Part shown: piece after piece, positions 1 to 6,296 of the stretch
Layout of the letters: every line of letters starts with the position of its first letter
How positions within the stretch are numbered: the first letter of the stretch is position 1
Source of the DNA: Paracoccaceae bacterium
GTDB lineage: Bacteria > Pseudomonadota > Alphaproteobacteria > Rhodobacterales > Rhodobacteraceae
Length of the DNA: 9,609 nucleotides
NCBI GenBank assembly: GCA_015485015.1
Contig: WFUK01000368.1
Span: 1 to 9,609, forward strand
Reading direction: 5' to 3'
Program-made: the position numbers and the translations under genes
The notes under the pieces: model-generated
Database searches by the model: none
Told to the model about the DNA's origin: nothing
What the model saw: only the letters and a program-made list of their open reading frames with translations

Positions 1-1
1 C

Positions 2-880
2 AATTTCCTGCTGCGCCACGGTGAGCGCCGCGCCCTTGCGCGCATACAGGAGCCTGCAAAAATACGTCGCCGGATGGAACTGCAAACCAAGCTGTTTTTT
101 CGCCCCAAGCGCGGCACATTGATCACGCGTGAGGCGTTGGCATTGGGGGAAAACAGCGTTTCCGCCCTGAAAATCGGCAAGGGCGACCAAGGCACCCTAC
201 TCTACTTTCACGGTGGTGCTTATATTTTCGGCTCTCCCAACACCCATAACCGGCTGGTGGCAAAACTCGCCAAGGATAGCGCCCTCAGCGCCTATTCGGT
301 GGCGTATCGCCTCGCGCCCGAGCATCCGTTTCCCGCCGCGATTGACGACGCCCTGATCGCCTATCAAGCCCTGCTTGGCCGTGGCGTTTCCAACATTATC
401 CTTGCCGGAGATAGCGCCGGTGGCGGGCTGGCGCTGGCGCTATTGCATGCCATTTTGGCCAAAAAGCTCCCCCCGCCCAAAGCCGTGATCGCCTTTAGTC
501 CGCTCACCGATCAAACGCTGCAAAGCGCGTCGATTGAGGAAAACGCAAAATCAGAGGTCATGCTGCCCGCCGAGCGGATGGCCGAGGTTCGCGATATGTA
601 TTTGACGGATGGCTATAAAAATCCGCTCGCCTCGCCGCTATTTGGTGATTTTCACGGCGCACCGCCGGTTTTCCTTAGCGTCGGCACCAAGGAGATTTTG
701 CGCGATGATGCCCTCGCCATGGCCGCCAAGCTGCGCCGTCAGGGCGTGCCGGTCACGCTGGAAATCGTCGAAAACGCGCCGCATGTCTGGCCGTTTTTCC
801 ATGGGCTATTGCCCGAAGCCGATGCAACGCTGCAAAAGGTGCGCGCCTTCATCGGCCAAGCTCAAAACGCCAGCCGATAG
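2..880 (+). CDS. Alpha/beta hydrolase, HSL-type esterase/lipase (5' partial)
   Basis: Probable carboxylesterase of the hormone-sensitive-lipase (alpha/beta hydrolase fold-3) family; its substrate is unknown. The first ATG in frame is at 74, but the frame is open back to base 2. The 24 codons before that ATG encode an arginine-rich helix (NFLLRHGERRALARIQEPAK) typical of the N-terminal cap of this family, so the true start is probably left of the window. Numbering from the ATG at 74: oxyanion-hole motif HGGAY at 46-50; nucleophile elbow GDSAGG at 112-117 with Ser114; YRLAPEHPFPAA at 78-89, a family hallmark; acid region VGTKEILRDD at 203-212; His237 in NAPHVW. The acid of the triad aligns by eye to Glu207 rather than the usual Asp. 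The lid/cap is N-terminal and there is no signal peptide in the visible part. It is convergent with the ComM gene and overlaps its 3' end by 19 bp. Family assignment is secure; physiological role is not. Confidence 0.9.
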   Translation, partial: NFLLRHGERRALARIQEPAKIRRRMELQTKLFFRPKRGTLITREALALGENSVSALKIGKGDQGTLLYFHGGAYIFGSPNTHNRLVAKLAKDSALSAYSVAYRLAPEHPFPAAIDDALIAYQALLGRGVSNIILAGDSAGGGLALALLHAILAKKLPPPKAVIAFSPLTDQTLQSASIEENAKSEVMLPAERMAEVRDMYLTDGYKNPLASPLFGDFHGAPPVFLSVGTKEILRDDALAMAAKLRRQGVPVTLEIVENAPHVWPFFHGLLPEADATLQKVRAFIGQAQNASR

Positions 881-2382
881 CCAATGGCCTCGGCAATCGC
901 GGCTTTGCCAATCTCGCCTTCACCCCGCAGATCCGCAATCGTGCGCGCCACCCGCTGGATGCGATGAAAGCCCCGCGCCGAAAGCCGGAGTTTTTCCACA
1001 GCCGTGAGCAGCATTTCAGAGGCTTCAGGGCGCATCGCACAGGCCTGCTCCAGCACATCGCCCTCGATCGCCACATTGGTGCTGATCCCCTCCAGCCCTT
1101 TATATCGCTCGACCTGAACCTCCCGCGCCGCCCGCACCCGCGCCGATATCGCCTCGCTTGGCTCTCCGGTCGGATCAGCTGAAAGGTCCGAGACGGCCAC
1201 GGCTGGCACCTCGATCCGCAGATCAAAACGATCCAGCAAGGGGCCGGAAATGCGGCCAAGATAGTCCTTTCCGCAATCCGGCGCGCGACCGCAGGCGCGC
1301 TCGACATCGCCCAGATAGCCGCATTTGCACGGGTTCGCAGCCGCCAAAAGCATAAAGCGCGCGGGGTAGCGGGCATGGGCATTGGCGCGCGAAACCACCA
1401 CATCTCCGGTTTCAATCGGCTGACGCAGGGTTTCCAGCACCTGCCTTGGAAATTCGGGGAATTCATCCATGAAAAGCACGCCGTTATGGGCCAGCGAAAT
1501 CTCTCCGGGCTGGGCGCCGCGCCCACCGCCAACCATGGCGGCCATGCTGGCGGTATGATGCGGGCTGCGAAAGGGGCGCTGGCGGGAAATGCCGCCCTCT
1601 TCCAGCACCCCGCCAAGGGAATGGATCATCGAGGTTTCCAAGGCCTCGGCCGGGGAAAGCGGCGGCAGCAGCCCCGGCAAGCGCGCCGCCATCATTGATT
1701 TACCCGAGCCGGGCGGGCCGACCATCAGCAGATGATGCCCCCCCGCCGCCGCCACTTCCAGCGCTCGTTTGGCCTTTTCCTGCCCGCGCACATCGCGCAG
1801 GTCGCGGGGGTCATTCAGCCCCTGCACCATGCCCGGCTCGGCCTCCGGCAGCCCCGCGCGACCGGAAAAATGGTTGATCAGCTCCAGCAGGTTTTTCGGG
1901 GCCAACACCCGCGCCGCCTCGACCCATGCCGCCTCGGGACCGCAAGCCGCAGGGCAGATCAGCCCGCAATCACTCTCTGCCGCCGCCAAGGCCGCAGGCA
2001 AAGCGCCTTTGACCGCCACCAAAGAGCCATCCAGCGACAGCTCCCCAAGGCTGAACTGGGTCTCGATCTGCTCGCGCGGCAAAACATCCATCGCCGCCAG
2101 CAGGGTTAGCGCAATTGGCAGATCAAAATGCGAGCCGATTTTGGGCATATCGGCGGGGGAAAGGTTAATGGTAATCCGCTTGGCGGGCAGTGCCAGCCCC
2201 AGAGCCGAGATCGAAGCCCGCACCCGTTCCTTGGCTTCCGACACCGCCTTATCAGGCAGTCCAACCAGATTAAACGCGGGCAAACCCGAGGCCAGCGCCG
2301 CCTGCACCTCGATCTTTCTCGCCTCTACCCCGTGAAACGCCACGGTATAGCTGCGCGCAATTATGCCCATGCCGGTCTTCAT
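862..2382 (-). CDS. comM: ComM/YifB-family Mg-chelatase-like AAA+ ATPase
   Basis: ComM is a hexameric AAA+ helicase known to promote branch migration when incoming single-stranded DNA is integrated during transformation. Homologues also occur in bacteria not known to be transformable. The 506-residue length is normal. In order: N-terminal ChlI/Lon-S5-like domain about 10-175 (GLPDKAVSEAKERVR at 41-55, NLSPADMPKIGSHFDLPIAL at 73-92); AAA+ core about 185-395 with Walker A GPPGSGKS at 222-229, Walker B GVLFMDEF at 301-308, a cysteine cluster (C352, C354, C364, C370) and a probable arginine finger in LLDRFDL at 382-388; C-terminal Mg-chelatase domain about 405-506 (LSARGFHRIQRVARTIADL at 467-485). 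The start may be Met1 (2382) or Met5 (2370). Met5 fits homologues that begin just before ARxYTVAFxGVEA, and GGATGAAG precedes it, so 2370 is a serious alternative. It lies 47 bp behind the regulator gene and appears to have its own promoter region (see 2383-2423). Confidence 0.95.
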   Translation of the reverse strand: MKTGMGIIARSYTVAFHGVEARKIEVQAALASGLPAFNLVGLPDKAVSEAKERVRASISALGLALPAKRITINLSPADMPKIGSHFDLPIALTLLAAMDVLPREQIETQFSLGELSLDGSLVAVKGALPAALAAAESDCGLICPAACGPEAAWVEAARVLAPKNLLELINHFSGRAGLPEAEPGMVQGLNDPRDLRDVRGQEKAKRALEVAAAGGHHLLMVGPPGSGKSMMAARLPGLLPPLSPAEALETSMIHSLGGVLEEGGISRQRPFRSPHHTASMAAMVGGGRGAQPGEISLAHNGVLFMDEFPEFPRQVLETLRQPIETGDVVVSRANAHARYPARFMLLAAANPCKCGYLGDVERACGRAPDCGKDYLGRISGPLLDRFDLRIEVPAVAVSDLSADPTGEPSEAISARVRAAREVQVERYKGLEGISTNVAIEGDVLEQACAMRPEASEMLLTAVEKLRLSARGFHRIQRVARTIADLRGEGEIGKAAIAEAIGYRLAF

Positions 2383-2423
2383 CCGTTAACCATTCACCCG
2401 ATTGGTTTAGGAATGGTTAACGG
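2383..2423. repeat. Perfect 13-bp inverted repeat before comM
   Basis: CCGTTAACCATTC at 2383-2395 is exactly inverted as GAATGGTTAACGG at 2411-2423, with a 15-bp spacer. It fills nearly the whole gap between the comM start (2382) and the stop of the upstream regulator gene (2430). Each arm carries TTAACCAT, the half-site associated with CtrA in alphaproteobacteria (2386-2393 on +, 2413-2420 on -). As RNA it would form a hairpin ending right at the first comM ATG, but it lacks a U-tract, so it is a poor intrinsic terminator. I read it as an operator; translational control is the alternative. Confidence 0.8.
2406..2420 (-). promoter_or_regulatory. Candidate CtrA box of comM
   Basis: Read on the minus strand the sequence is TTAACCATTCCTAAA, that is TTAA-N7-TAAA. 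It differs by one base from the classical CtrA full site TTAA-N7-TTAA. It lies 24 nt before the first possible ATG of comM and 36 nt before the second, where an activator would overlap a -35 region of a short-leader promoter. CtrA controls competence-type genes, comM among them, in some Rhodobacteraceae. Binding here is inferred from the motif alone. Confidence 0.5.
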
Positions 2424-2429
2424 GGGTTG

Positions 2430-3302
2430 CTATACAAATTTTCGAAACAGTCCGGTTTTGCCAAACAGGTCTTCCAGCTCTTCCATCCGGTCTTTGGATT
2501 GCTCCCATGACTGGCTTTGCACCGCCGAGATAATCGCTTCCAGAATAAACATGGTGACGACCGAGGAATCCCATGTCGAGGGGACCTCGATGCGCGAATG
2601 GAATTTTTTCTCGGCGAATTTGCCGGCGGGCGAGCCCCATTGATCGGTAAACAGAATGATCCGCACGCCGCGCGCCTGCGCCATTTCGGCAAAGCGCATC
2701 AGGTCTTGCTCATAGCGGCGCATATCAAACATCACCAACACATCGCCCTCTTTCAGGCTGAGCAGATAATGCGGCCAGCTGGAGGAATTGCGCTCGATCA
2801 GCGTCACCCCGTCGCGCATCATTTGCAGATGGGTGAAGAAATAGCTGGCCAGGGTATGGCTAAGGCGGCCCCCGACCACGGCCACGGTATGCTCGGTATT
2901 GGCCAGCATTTCCACGGTTTCGTCAAATTCGGTGGCGCTGAGATGCTTCAGGGTGTTGCGCAGATTATCAATCACATTATCGGCGAACCGGTTCAGGATA
3001 TGGGTGTCCGGCGCGCCCGTGGCCCATTTATCATGCTTGGTGAGGGGGTCGCTGATCGTCGCTTCCAGCTCGGCGCGCAGCTGGGCTTGCATTTCGGGAA
3101 AGCCGCCAAAGCCGAGCTTGCGGGCCATGCGCGCCACGGTGGGGGTGGAAACATCGGCATTTTCCGCCAATGCGGTAATGCTGCCCAAACCCGAAACCGG
3201 ATAGTTTTCCAAGATCACATTCGCCAACTGCCGCTCGGCCCGGGTCAATAGGTCAAACCCGTCCTGAATGCGCTGCGCAACTGTAATATCGTGGAGGGGC
3301 AT
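2430..3302 (-). CDS. MurR/RpiR-family transcriptional regulator (HTH + SIS)
   Basis: Cytoplasmic DNA-binding regulator of 290 residues, normal for the family. The N-terminal HTH_6 domain spans about 1-80, with the helix-turn-helix around SITALAENADVSTPTVARMA (41-60) followed by RKLGFGGFPEMQ (61-72). A SIS domain follows at about 125-265, with the nucleotide-fold start HTVAVVGGRLSHTLA (138-152) and EGDVLVMFDMRRY (185-197). SIS domains in this family usually bind phosphorylated sugars or related small ligands. Start choice: the frame is open upstream to 3488, but that would run into the divergent gene. The ATG at 3302 has AAGGA seven bases upstream and begins the family-typical N-terminus. It is divergent from the amidohydrolase-TRAP-ligase operon (95 bp gap), so it is probably the local regulator of that operon and of itself. 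Ligand unknown. Confidence 0.9.
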   Translation of the reverse strand: MPLHDITVAQRIQDGFDLLTRAERQLANVILENYPVSGLGSITALAENADVSTPTVARMARKLGFGGFPEMQAQLRAELEATISDPLTKHDKWATGAPDTHILNRFADNVIDNLRNTLKHLSATEFDETVEMLANTEHTVAVVGGRLSHTLASYFFTHLQMMRDGVTLIERNSSSWPHYLLSLKEGDVLVMFDMRRYEQDLMRFAEMAQARGVRIILFTDQWGSPAGKFAEKKFHSRIEVPSTWDSSVVTMFILEAIISAVQSQSWEQSKDRMEELEDLFGKTGLFRKFV

Positions 3303-3370
3303 GCTGTATTCCTTGGTCCAGTTTCGCACTATACGCGAATTTACTACATTATCCGTCGGGCAAACAGATT

Positions 3371-3385
3371 TAATTGTGTAATTAT
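3371..3385. promoter_or_regulatory. Candidate operator in the divergent regulator/operon gap
   Basis: TAATTGTGTAATTAT contains the inverted repeat TAATT-GTGT-AATTA (3371-3384), directly before a TTGACA hexamer at 3387-3392. A second near-palindrome, TTGCAATTGTAA, lies at 3432-3443. Position between the divergent regulator and the operon makes these plausible sites for the MurR/RpiR-type protein. The 15-mer recurs with two changes at 8843-8857. No binding consensus is known to me for this subfamily. Confidence 0.4.
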
Positions 3386-3386
3386 A

Positions 3387-3418
3387 TTGACAGGTAGATG
3401 CCTTCTGAAACATATTAT
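3387..3418 (+). promoter_or_regulatory. Candidate sigma70-type promoter of the operon
   Basis: TTGACA at 3387-3392 matches the -35 consensus exactly. Possible -10 hexamers are CATATT at 3411-3416 (18-bp spacer) and TATTAT at 3413-3418 (20-bp spacer, longer than ideal). If this promoter is used, transcription starts near 3422-3426, downstream of the ATG at 3398, and translation of the first gene would have to begin later, for example at GTG 3455. Confidence 0.4.
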
Positions 3419-4243
3419 TCAATAACCGATATTGCAATTGTAACAGGCCCCAATGTGAACCTAGCAACCAAACCAGACTGGCTGGCAACCCTGCCGCGAA
3501 ATGTGGTGCAAACCCTGCGTGAAGCTGCGGGGGGGCCGCTGCTATTGGTATGCGAACATGCGGCGCGATTTATCCCTGAAGGGCTTGGGAATTTGGGGCT
3601 GGAAGCTGCCGAAGCCCGTAGCCATATCGCGTGGGATCCGGGCGCGATGCGGGTGGCGACACATTTGAGCGCGCTGCAAAACTCCACCCTGATTTCGCAA
3701 AAAATCTCGCGTCTGGTTTATGATTGCAACCGGCCACCGACCTCACCGCAAGCGATTCGCGACGAGAGCGAAATTTATCACATTCCGGGCAATGCCAACC
3801 TTGGCGAGGCCGACCGCGCCGCCCGTGCCACCCATGTTTACCAGCCTTTCCGGCAGGCGCTGGCCGATCATCTGGATCACCATGCCCCCCGCGCTTTGGT
3901 GACGATCCATTCCTTCACCCCTGTTTATAATGGCGAATCCCGCGCGGTGGAGATCGGGATTTTGCATGATAGTGATTCTCGCATGGCCGATGCTATGCTG
4001 AAAGCTGCCAGCCAAAACCCCGCATATAAGGTGGGACGAAACGATCCATACGGGCCGGAAGACGGGGTGACGCACACCCTGACCGAACACGCGCTGCCGC
4101 GAGGCTTGCTGAATGTGATGATCGAGATTCGTAATGATTTGATTGCCACACCAGAGGCCCAGCAGGCAGTGGCGGCATGGCTATCGGAGATTATAACCTC
4201 GGCCCTGAAGACCTTTCCTGTGGAGGCAAAATGCCCAGAGTGA
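3398..4243 (+). CDS. N-formylglutamate amidohydrolase-family enzyme
   Basis: Member of the FGase family of metal-dependent amidohydrolases, which remove N-acyl groups from amino acids; the type enzyme (HutG) converts N-formylglutamate to formate and glutamate. Motifs, numbered from the ATG at 3398: LLLVCEHAARFIP at 48-60, HIAWDPGA at 76-83, SRLVYDCNRPP at 104-114, HSFTPVY at 171-177, GILHD at 187-191, IEIRNDLI at 242-249. These carry the His and acidic residues expected to hold the metal. There is no signal peptide, so it should be cytoplasmic. The start is uncertain: the ATG at 3398 has only AGG three bases away and overlaps a possible promoter, while GTG at 3455 (codon 20) still precedes all conserved blocks. 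It is first in the operon, and its 3' end overlaps the next gene by 13 nt. No hut genes are nearby, so a classical histidine-degradation role is not supported; the substrate may be another N-acylated compound. Confidence 0.85.
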   Translation: MPSETYYSITDIAIVTGPNVNLATKPDWLATLPRNVVQTLREAAGGPLLLVCEHAARFIPEGLGNLGLEAAEARSHIAWDPGAMRVATHLSALQNSTLISQKISRLVYDCNRPPTSPQAIRDESEIYHIPGNANLGEADRAARATHVYQPFRQALADHLDHHAPRALVTIHSFTPVYNGESRAVEIGILHDSDSRMADAMLKAASQNPAYKVGRNDPYGPEDGVTHTLTEHALPRGLLNVMIEIRNDLIATPEAQQAVAAWLSEIITSALKTFPVEAKCPE

Positions 4244-4911
4244 TTAAGGCCTATGTAAGATATGTGGAGGCGGCCAACTATCGCATGGGCCGCATGGCGA
4301 TGTATCTTATTTTTGTGCTGATGGCGGTTTTGCTGCTTTCCACCTTTTCCAAGCTGTTATTCGAGCTTTCCAGCGACCGCTCGATATTGGCGGGATATCC
4401 TGCCACCGAATGGCTCCGGCTTTGGCTGGCGGATTTTGAAATCCGCCCCACCACGTGGACGCTGGAAACCGCGCAATTTGTGATGGTAGCCTATTATCTG
4501 CTTGGCGGCCCTTATTCCATGCAGCTCAATTCGCATGTGCGCATGGATCTGGTTTATGGCTCTTGGTCGATCAAAACCAAAGCCTGGGTCGATGCGTTTA
4601 CCATTTTTGGTTTGATTTTCTATCTGGTGATCTTGCTGCAAGGGGCGCTTGGCTCCACCGCCTATTCGCTGGGGCAGCCTTATAATATGGGCATGGTTGA
4701 ATTCTACGGCACGCTGGTTTCCGGCTTGTTTAGCGGTGGGTTTGAAGGGTTTACCGATGCTTTAGGCTATATGGAACGCTCGGCGACCTCCTGGAAGCCG
4801 TTTCTATGGCCGATTAAATCCATCGCCACGCTCGGGATATTCCTGATGTTGCTGCAAGCTATTGCCGTGTTTTTCAAAGACATCGCCACCATCCGCGGGG
4901 AAGAATTATAA
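4231..4911 (+). CDS. TRAP transporter small permease (DctQ type)
   Basis: Small membrane subunit of a tripartite ATP-independent periplasmic transporter, which pairs with the large permease in the inner membrane. The start at ATG 4231 has GGAGG four bases upstream and gives 226 residues; an in-frame ATG at 4177 would add 18 residues deep inside the preceding gene and lacks comparable support. Four hydrophobic segments are visible at about 23-43, 80-97, 121-146 and 198-216. The family signature region is SMQLNSHVRMDLVYG at 96-110. The protein is longer than the commonest DctQ proteins (roughly 160-190 residues) because of extended loops at about 45-78 and 147-190; this larger type is often annotated with mannitol/chloroaromatic-type TRAP systems. 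It overlaps the upstream gene by 13 nt and the downstream gene by 1 nt (TAATG), indicating translational coupling. Confidence 0.9.
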   Translation: MPRVIKAYVRYVEAANYRMGRMAMYLIFVLMAVLLLSTFSKLLFELSSDRSILAGYPATEWLRLWLADFEIRPTTWTLETAQFVMVAYYLLGGPYSMQLNSHVRMDLVYGSWSIKTKAWVDAFTIFGLIFYLVILLQGALGSTAYSLGQPYNMGMVEFYGTLVSGLFSGGFEGFTDALGYMERSATSWKPFLWPIKSIATLGIFLMLLQAIAVFFKDIATIRGEEL

Positions 4912-6239
4912 TGTCATTTGAATGGATTGCGATCCTGATGTTTGCCAGCATGATGATCACGCTGATGTCAGGCCAGCGGGTATTTGCCGCGATTGGCATT
5001 GTAGCTGTGGTGGCGTCACTCTTGCTATGGGGCACGGGCGGCGAGGATATTCCCTTTGCCGCCTCGATGAAGCTGATGAAATGGTATCCGCTTTTGACCC
5101 TACCTTTGTTTATTTATATGGGGTTCGTGCTGTCGGAATCCGGCATTGCCGATGATCTTTACCGCATGTTCCATGTGTGGATGGGCGGGGTTAATGGCGG
5201 GTTGGCGATTGGCACAATCGGCTTGATGGTGTTGATCTCCGCGATGAACGGCCTAAGCGTGGCGGGCATGGCCATCGGGGCGACGATTGCGCTGCCCGAG
5301 CTATTGAAGCGCGGCTATGACAAGCGGATGATCTCGGGGGTTATTCAGGCGGGGTCCAGCCTTGGCATCCTTGTGCCGCCATCCGTTGTGCTGGTGCTTT
5401 ATGCCATGATCGCGCGCGCGCCGGTGGGGCAATTATGGCTGGCGGGGGTGTTTCCGGGGCTGATGATGGCGGCGATGTTTGTGATTTATATCTGGATTCG
5501 CTGCAAAATAAATCCGGCCCTTGGTCCGGCGCTATCGCGCGAGGAGCTTGATAAGGTTACGCTTTCTGAAAAGCTGAAGCTGTTGCGCGCGGGGCTGCTG
5601 CCGGTGTTTATCTTTGCTTCGATGATGGTGCCGTTTGTTAATGGCTGGACATCTTTGGTCGAAAGCTCGGCTGTGGGGGCGGTTGTCGCCTCGCTCGCCG
5701 CGATTTTCAAGGGCCGCTATACCAAGGTGGTATTTGAAAACTCGGTGCGCCAAACCCTGTCGATCTCGGCGATGTTTATGTGGATCATTCTGGCGGCACT
5801 GGCCTTTGGCGCGGTGTTTGACGGGGTGGGCGCGGTGAAGGCCATCGAGGGGTTTTTCCTTGACGATCTGGGCCTTGGCCCGTGGGAAATCCTGCTATTG
5901 ATGCAGCTTTCTTTCCTTATTATGGGCACTTTTCTGGATGATACCGCGATGCTGGTGATTGTGGCACCGCTTTATGTGCCGCTGGTTGGCTCGCTCGGGT
6001 TTGATCTGATCTGGTATGGCGTGCTTTATACCATCACCTCGCAGATCGCCTATATGACGCCGCCTTTTGGCTATAATCTATTCCTGATGCGCGCCATGGC
6101 CCCGCCCGAAATCACGCTGAAAGACATTTATGTTTCGATCATCCCGTTTGTCGGCATCATGGTGCTGGCGCTCGGCATCATCACCGCCTTTCCCGATATT
6201 GCCCTTTGGCTGCCAAACTATGTGTATGGCGCAAAGTAA
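4911..6239 (+). CDS. TRAP transporter large permease (DctM type)
   Basis: Large, transport-conducting subunit of the TRAP system, normally driven by a sodium gradient. It has 442 residues, which is typical, with hydrophobic segments along its whole length, consistent with the ion-transporter-superfamily fold. Signature blocks: AGSSLGILVPPSVVLVLYAM at 147-166 (first hairpin/binding region), MGTFLDDTAMLVIVAPLYVP at 338-357 (the usual GxFxD block) and AYMTPPFGYNLFLM at 380-393. The start codon shares its A with the stop codon of the small-permease gene, and GGGGA lies about 9 nt upstream. It should form a complex with the preceding gene product and receive solute from the binding protein encoded next. 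Confidence 0.95.
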   Translation: MSFEWIAILMFASMMITLMSGQRVFAAIGIVAVVASLLLWGTGGEDIPFAASMKLMKWYPLLTLPLFIYMGFVLSESGIADDLYRMFHVWMGGVNGGLAIGTIGLMVLISAMNGLSVAGMAIGATIALPELLKRGYDKRMISGVIQAGSSLGILVPPSVVLVLYAMIARAPVGQLWLAGVFPGLMMAAMFVIYIWIRCKINPALGPALSREELDKVTLSEKLKLLRAGLLPVFIFASMMVPFVNGWTSLVESSAVGAVVASLAAIFKGRYTKVVFENSVRQTLSISAMFMWIILAALAFGAVFDGVGAVKAIEGFFLDDLGLGPWEILLLMQLSFLIMGTFLDDTAMLVIVAPLYVPLVGSLGFDLIWYGVLYTITSQIAYMTPPFGYNLFLMRAMAPPEITLKDIYVSIIPFVGIMVLALGIITAFPDIALWLPNYVYGAK

Positions 6240-6248
6240 TAACCCCCC

Positions 6249-6273
6249 GAGGGCCGGACAAACCGGCCCCCTC
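6249..6273 (+). promoter_or_regulatory. Stem-loop between large permease and binding-protein genes
   Basis: GGGCCGG (6251-6257) pairs with CCGGCCC (6263-6269) around the loop ACAAA, and the flanking GAG/CTC can extend the stem with a small bulge. No U-tract follows, so it is not a convincing terminator. Such hairpins between permease and binding-protein genes can stabilise the distal mRNA or limit read-through, allowing unequal expression of the subunits. The role here is inferred. Confidence 0.5.
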
Positions 6274-6296
6274 AACCAACAGAAGGAAACGACAAA

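Noticed and set aside
849..1616. 255-residue minus-strand frame inside the comM gene
   Set aside because: Arg/Pro/Ala/Trp-rich translation in a shifted frame of a well-supported ComM gene; no domain or ribosome-binding site.
2517..3251. 244-residue plus-strand frame antisense to the regulator gene
   Set aside because: Shadow of the MurR/RpiR gene; Gly/His/Ala-rich translation without a recognisable fold.
3303..3488. N-terminal extension of the regulator up to 3488
   Set aside because: Would add 62 atypical residues, overlap the divergent gene and its promoter, and ignore the AAGGA-supported start at 3302.
4177..4230. Small-permease start at ATG 4177
   Set aside because: Adds 18 residues overlapping the amidohydrolase gene; GGAGG lies before ATG 4231 instead.
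6249..6273. Rho-independent terminator after the large permease gene
   Set aside because: A good GC stem exists, but no U-tract follows, and the binding-protein gene of the same transporter begins 24 bp later.
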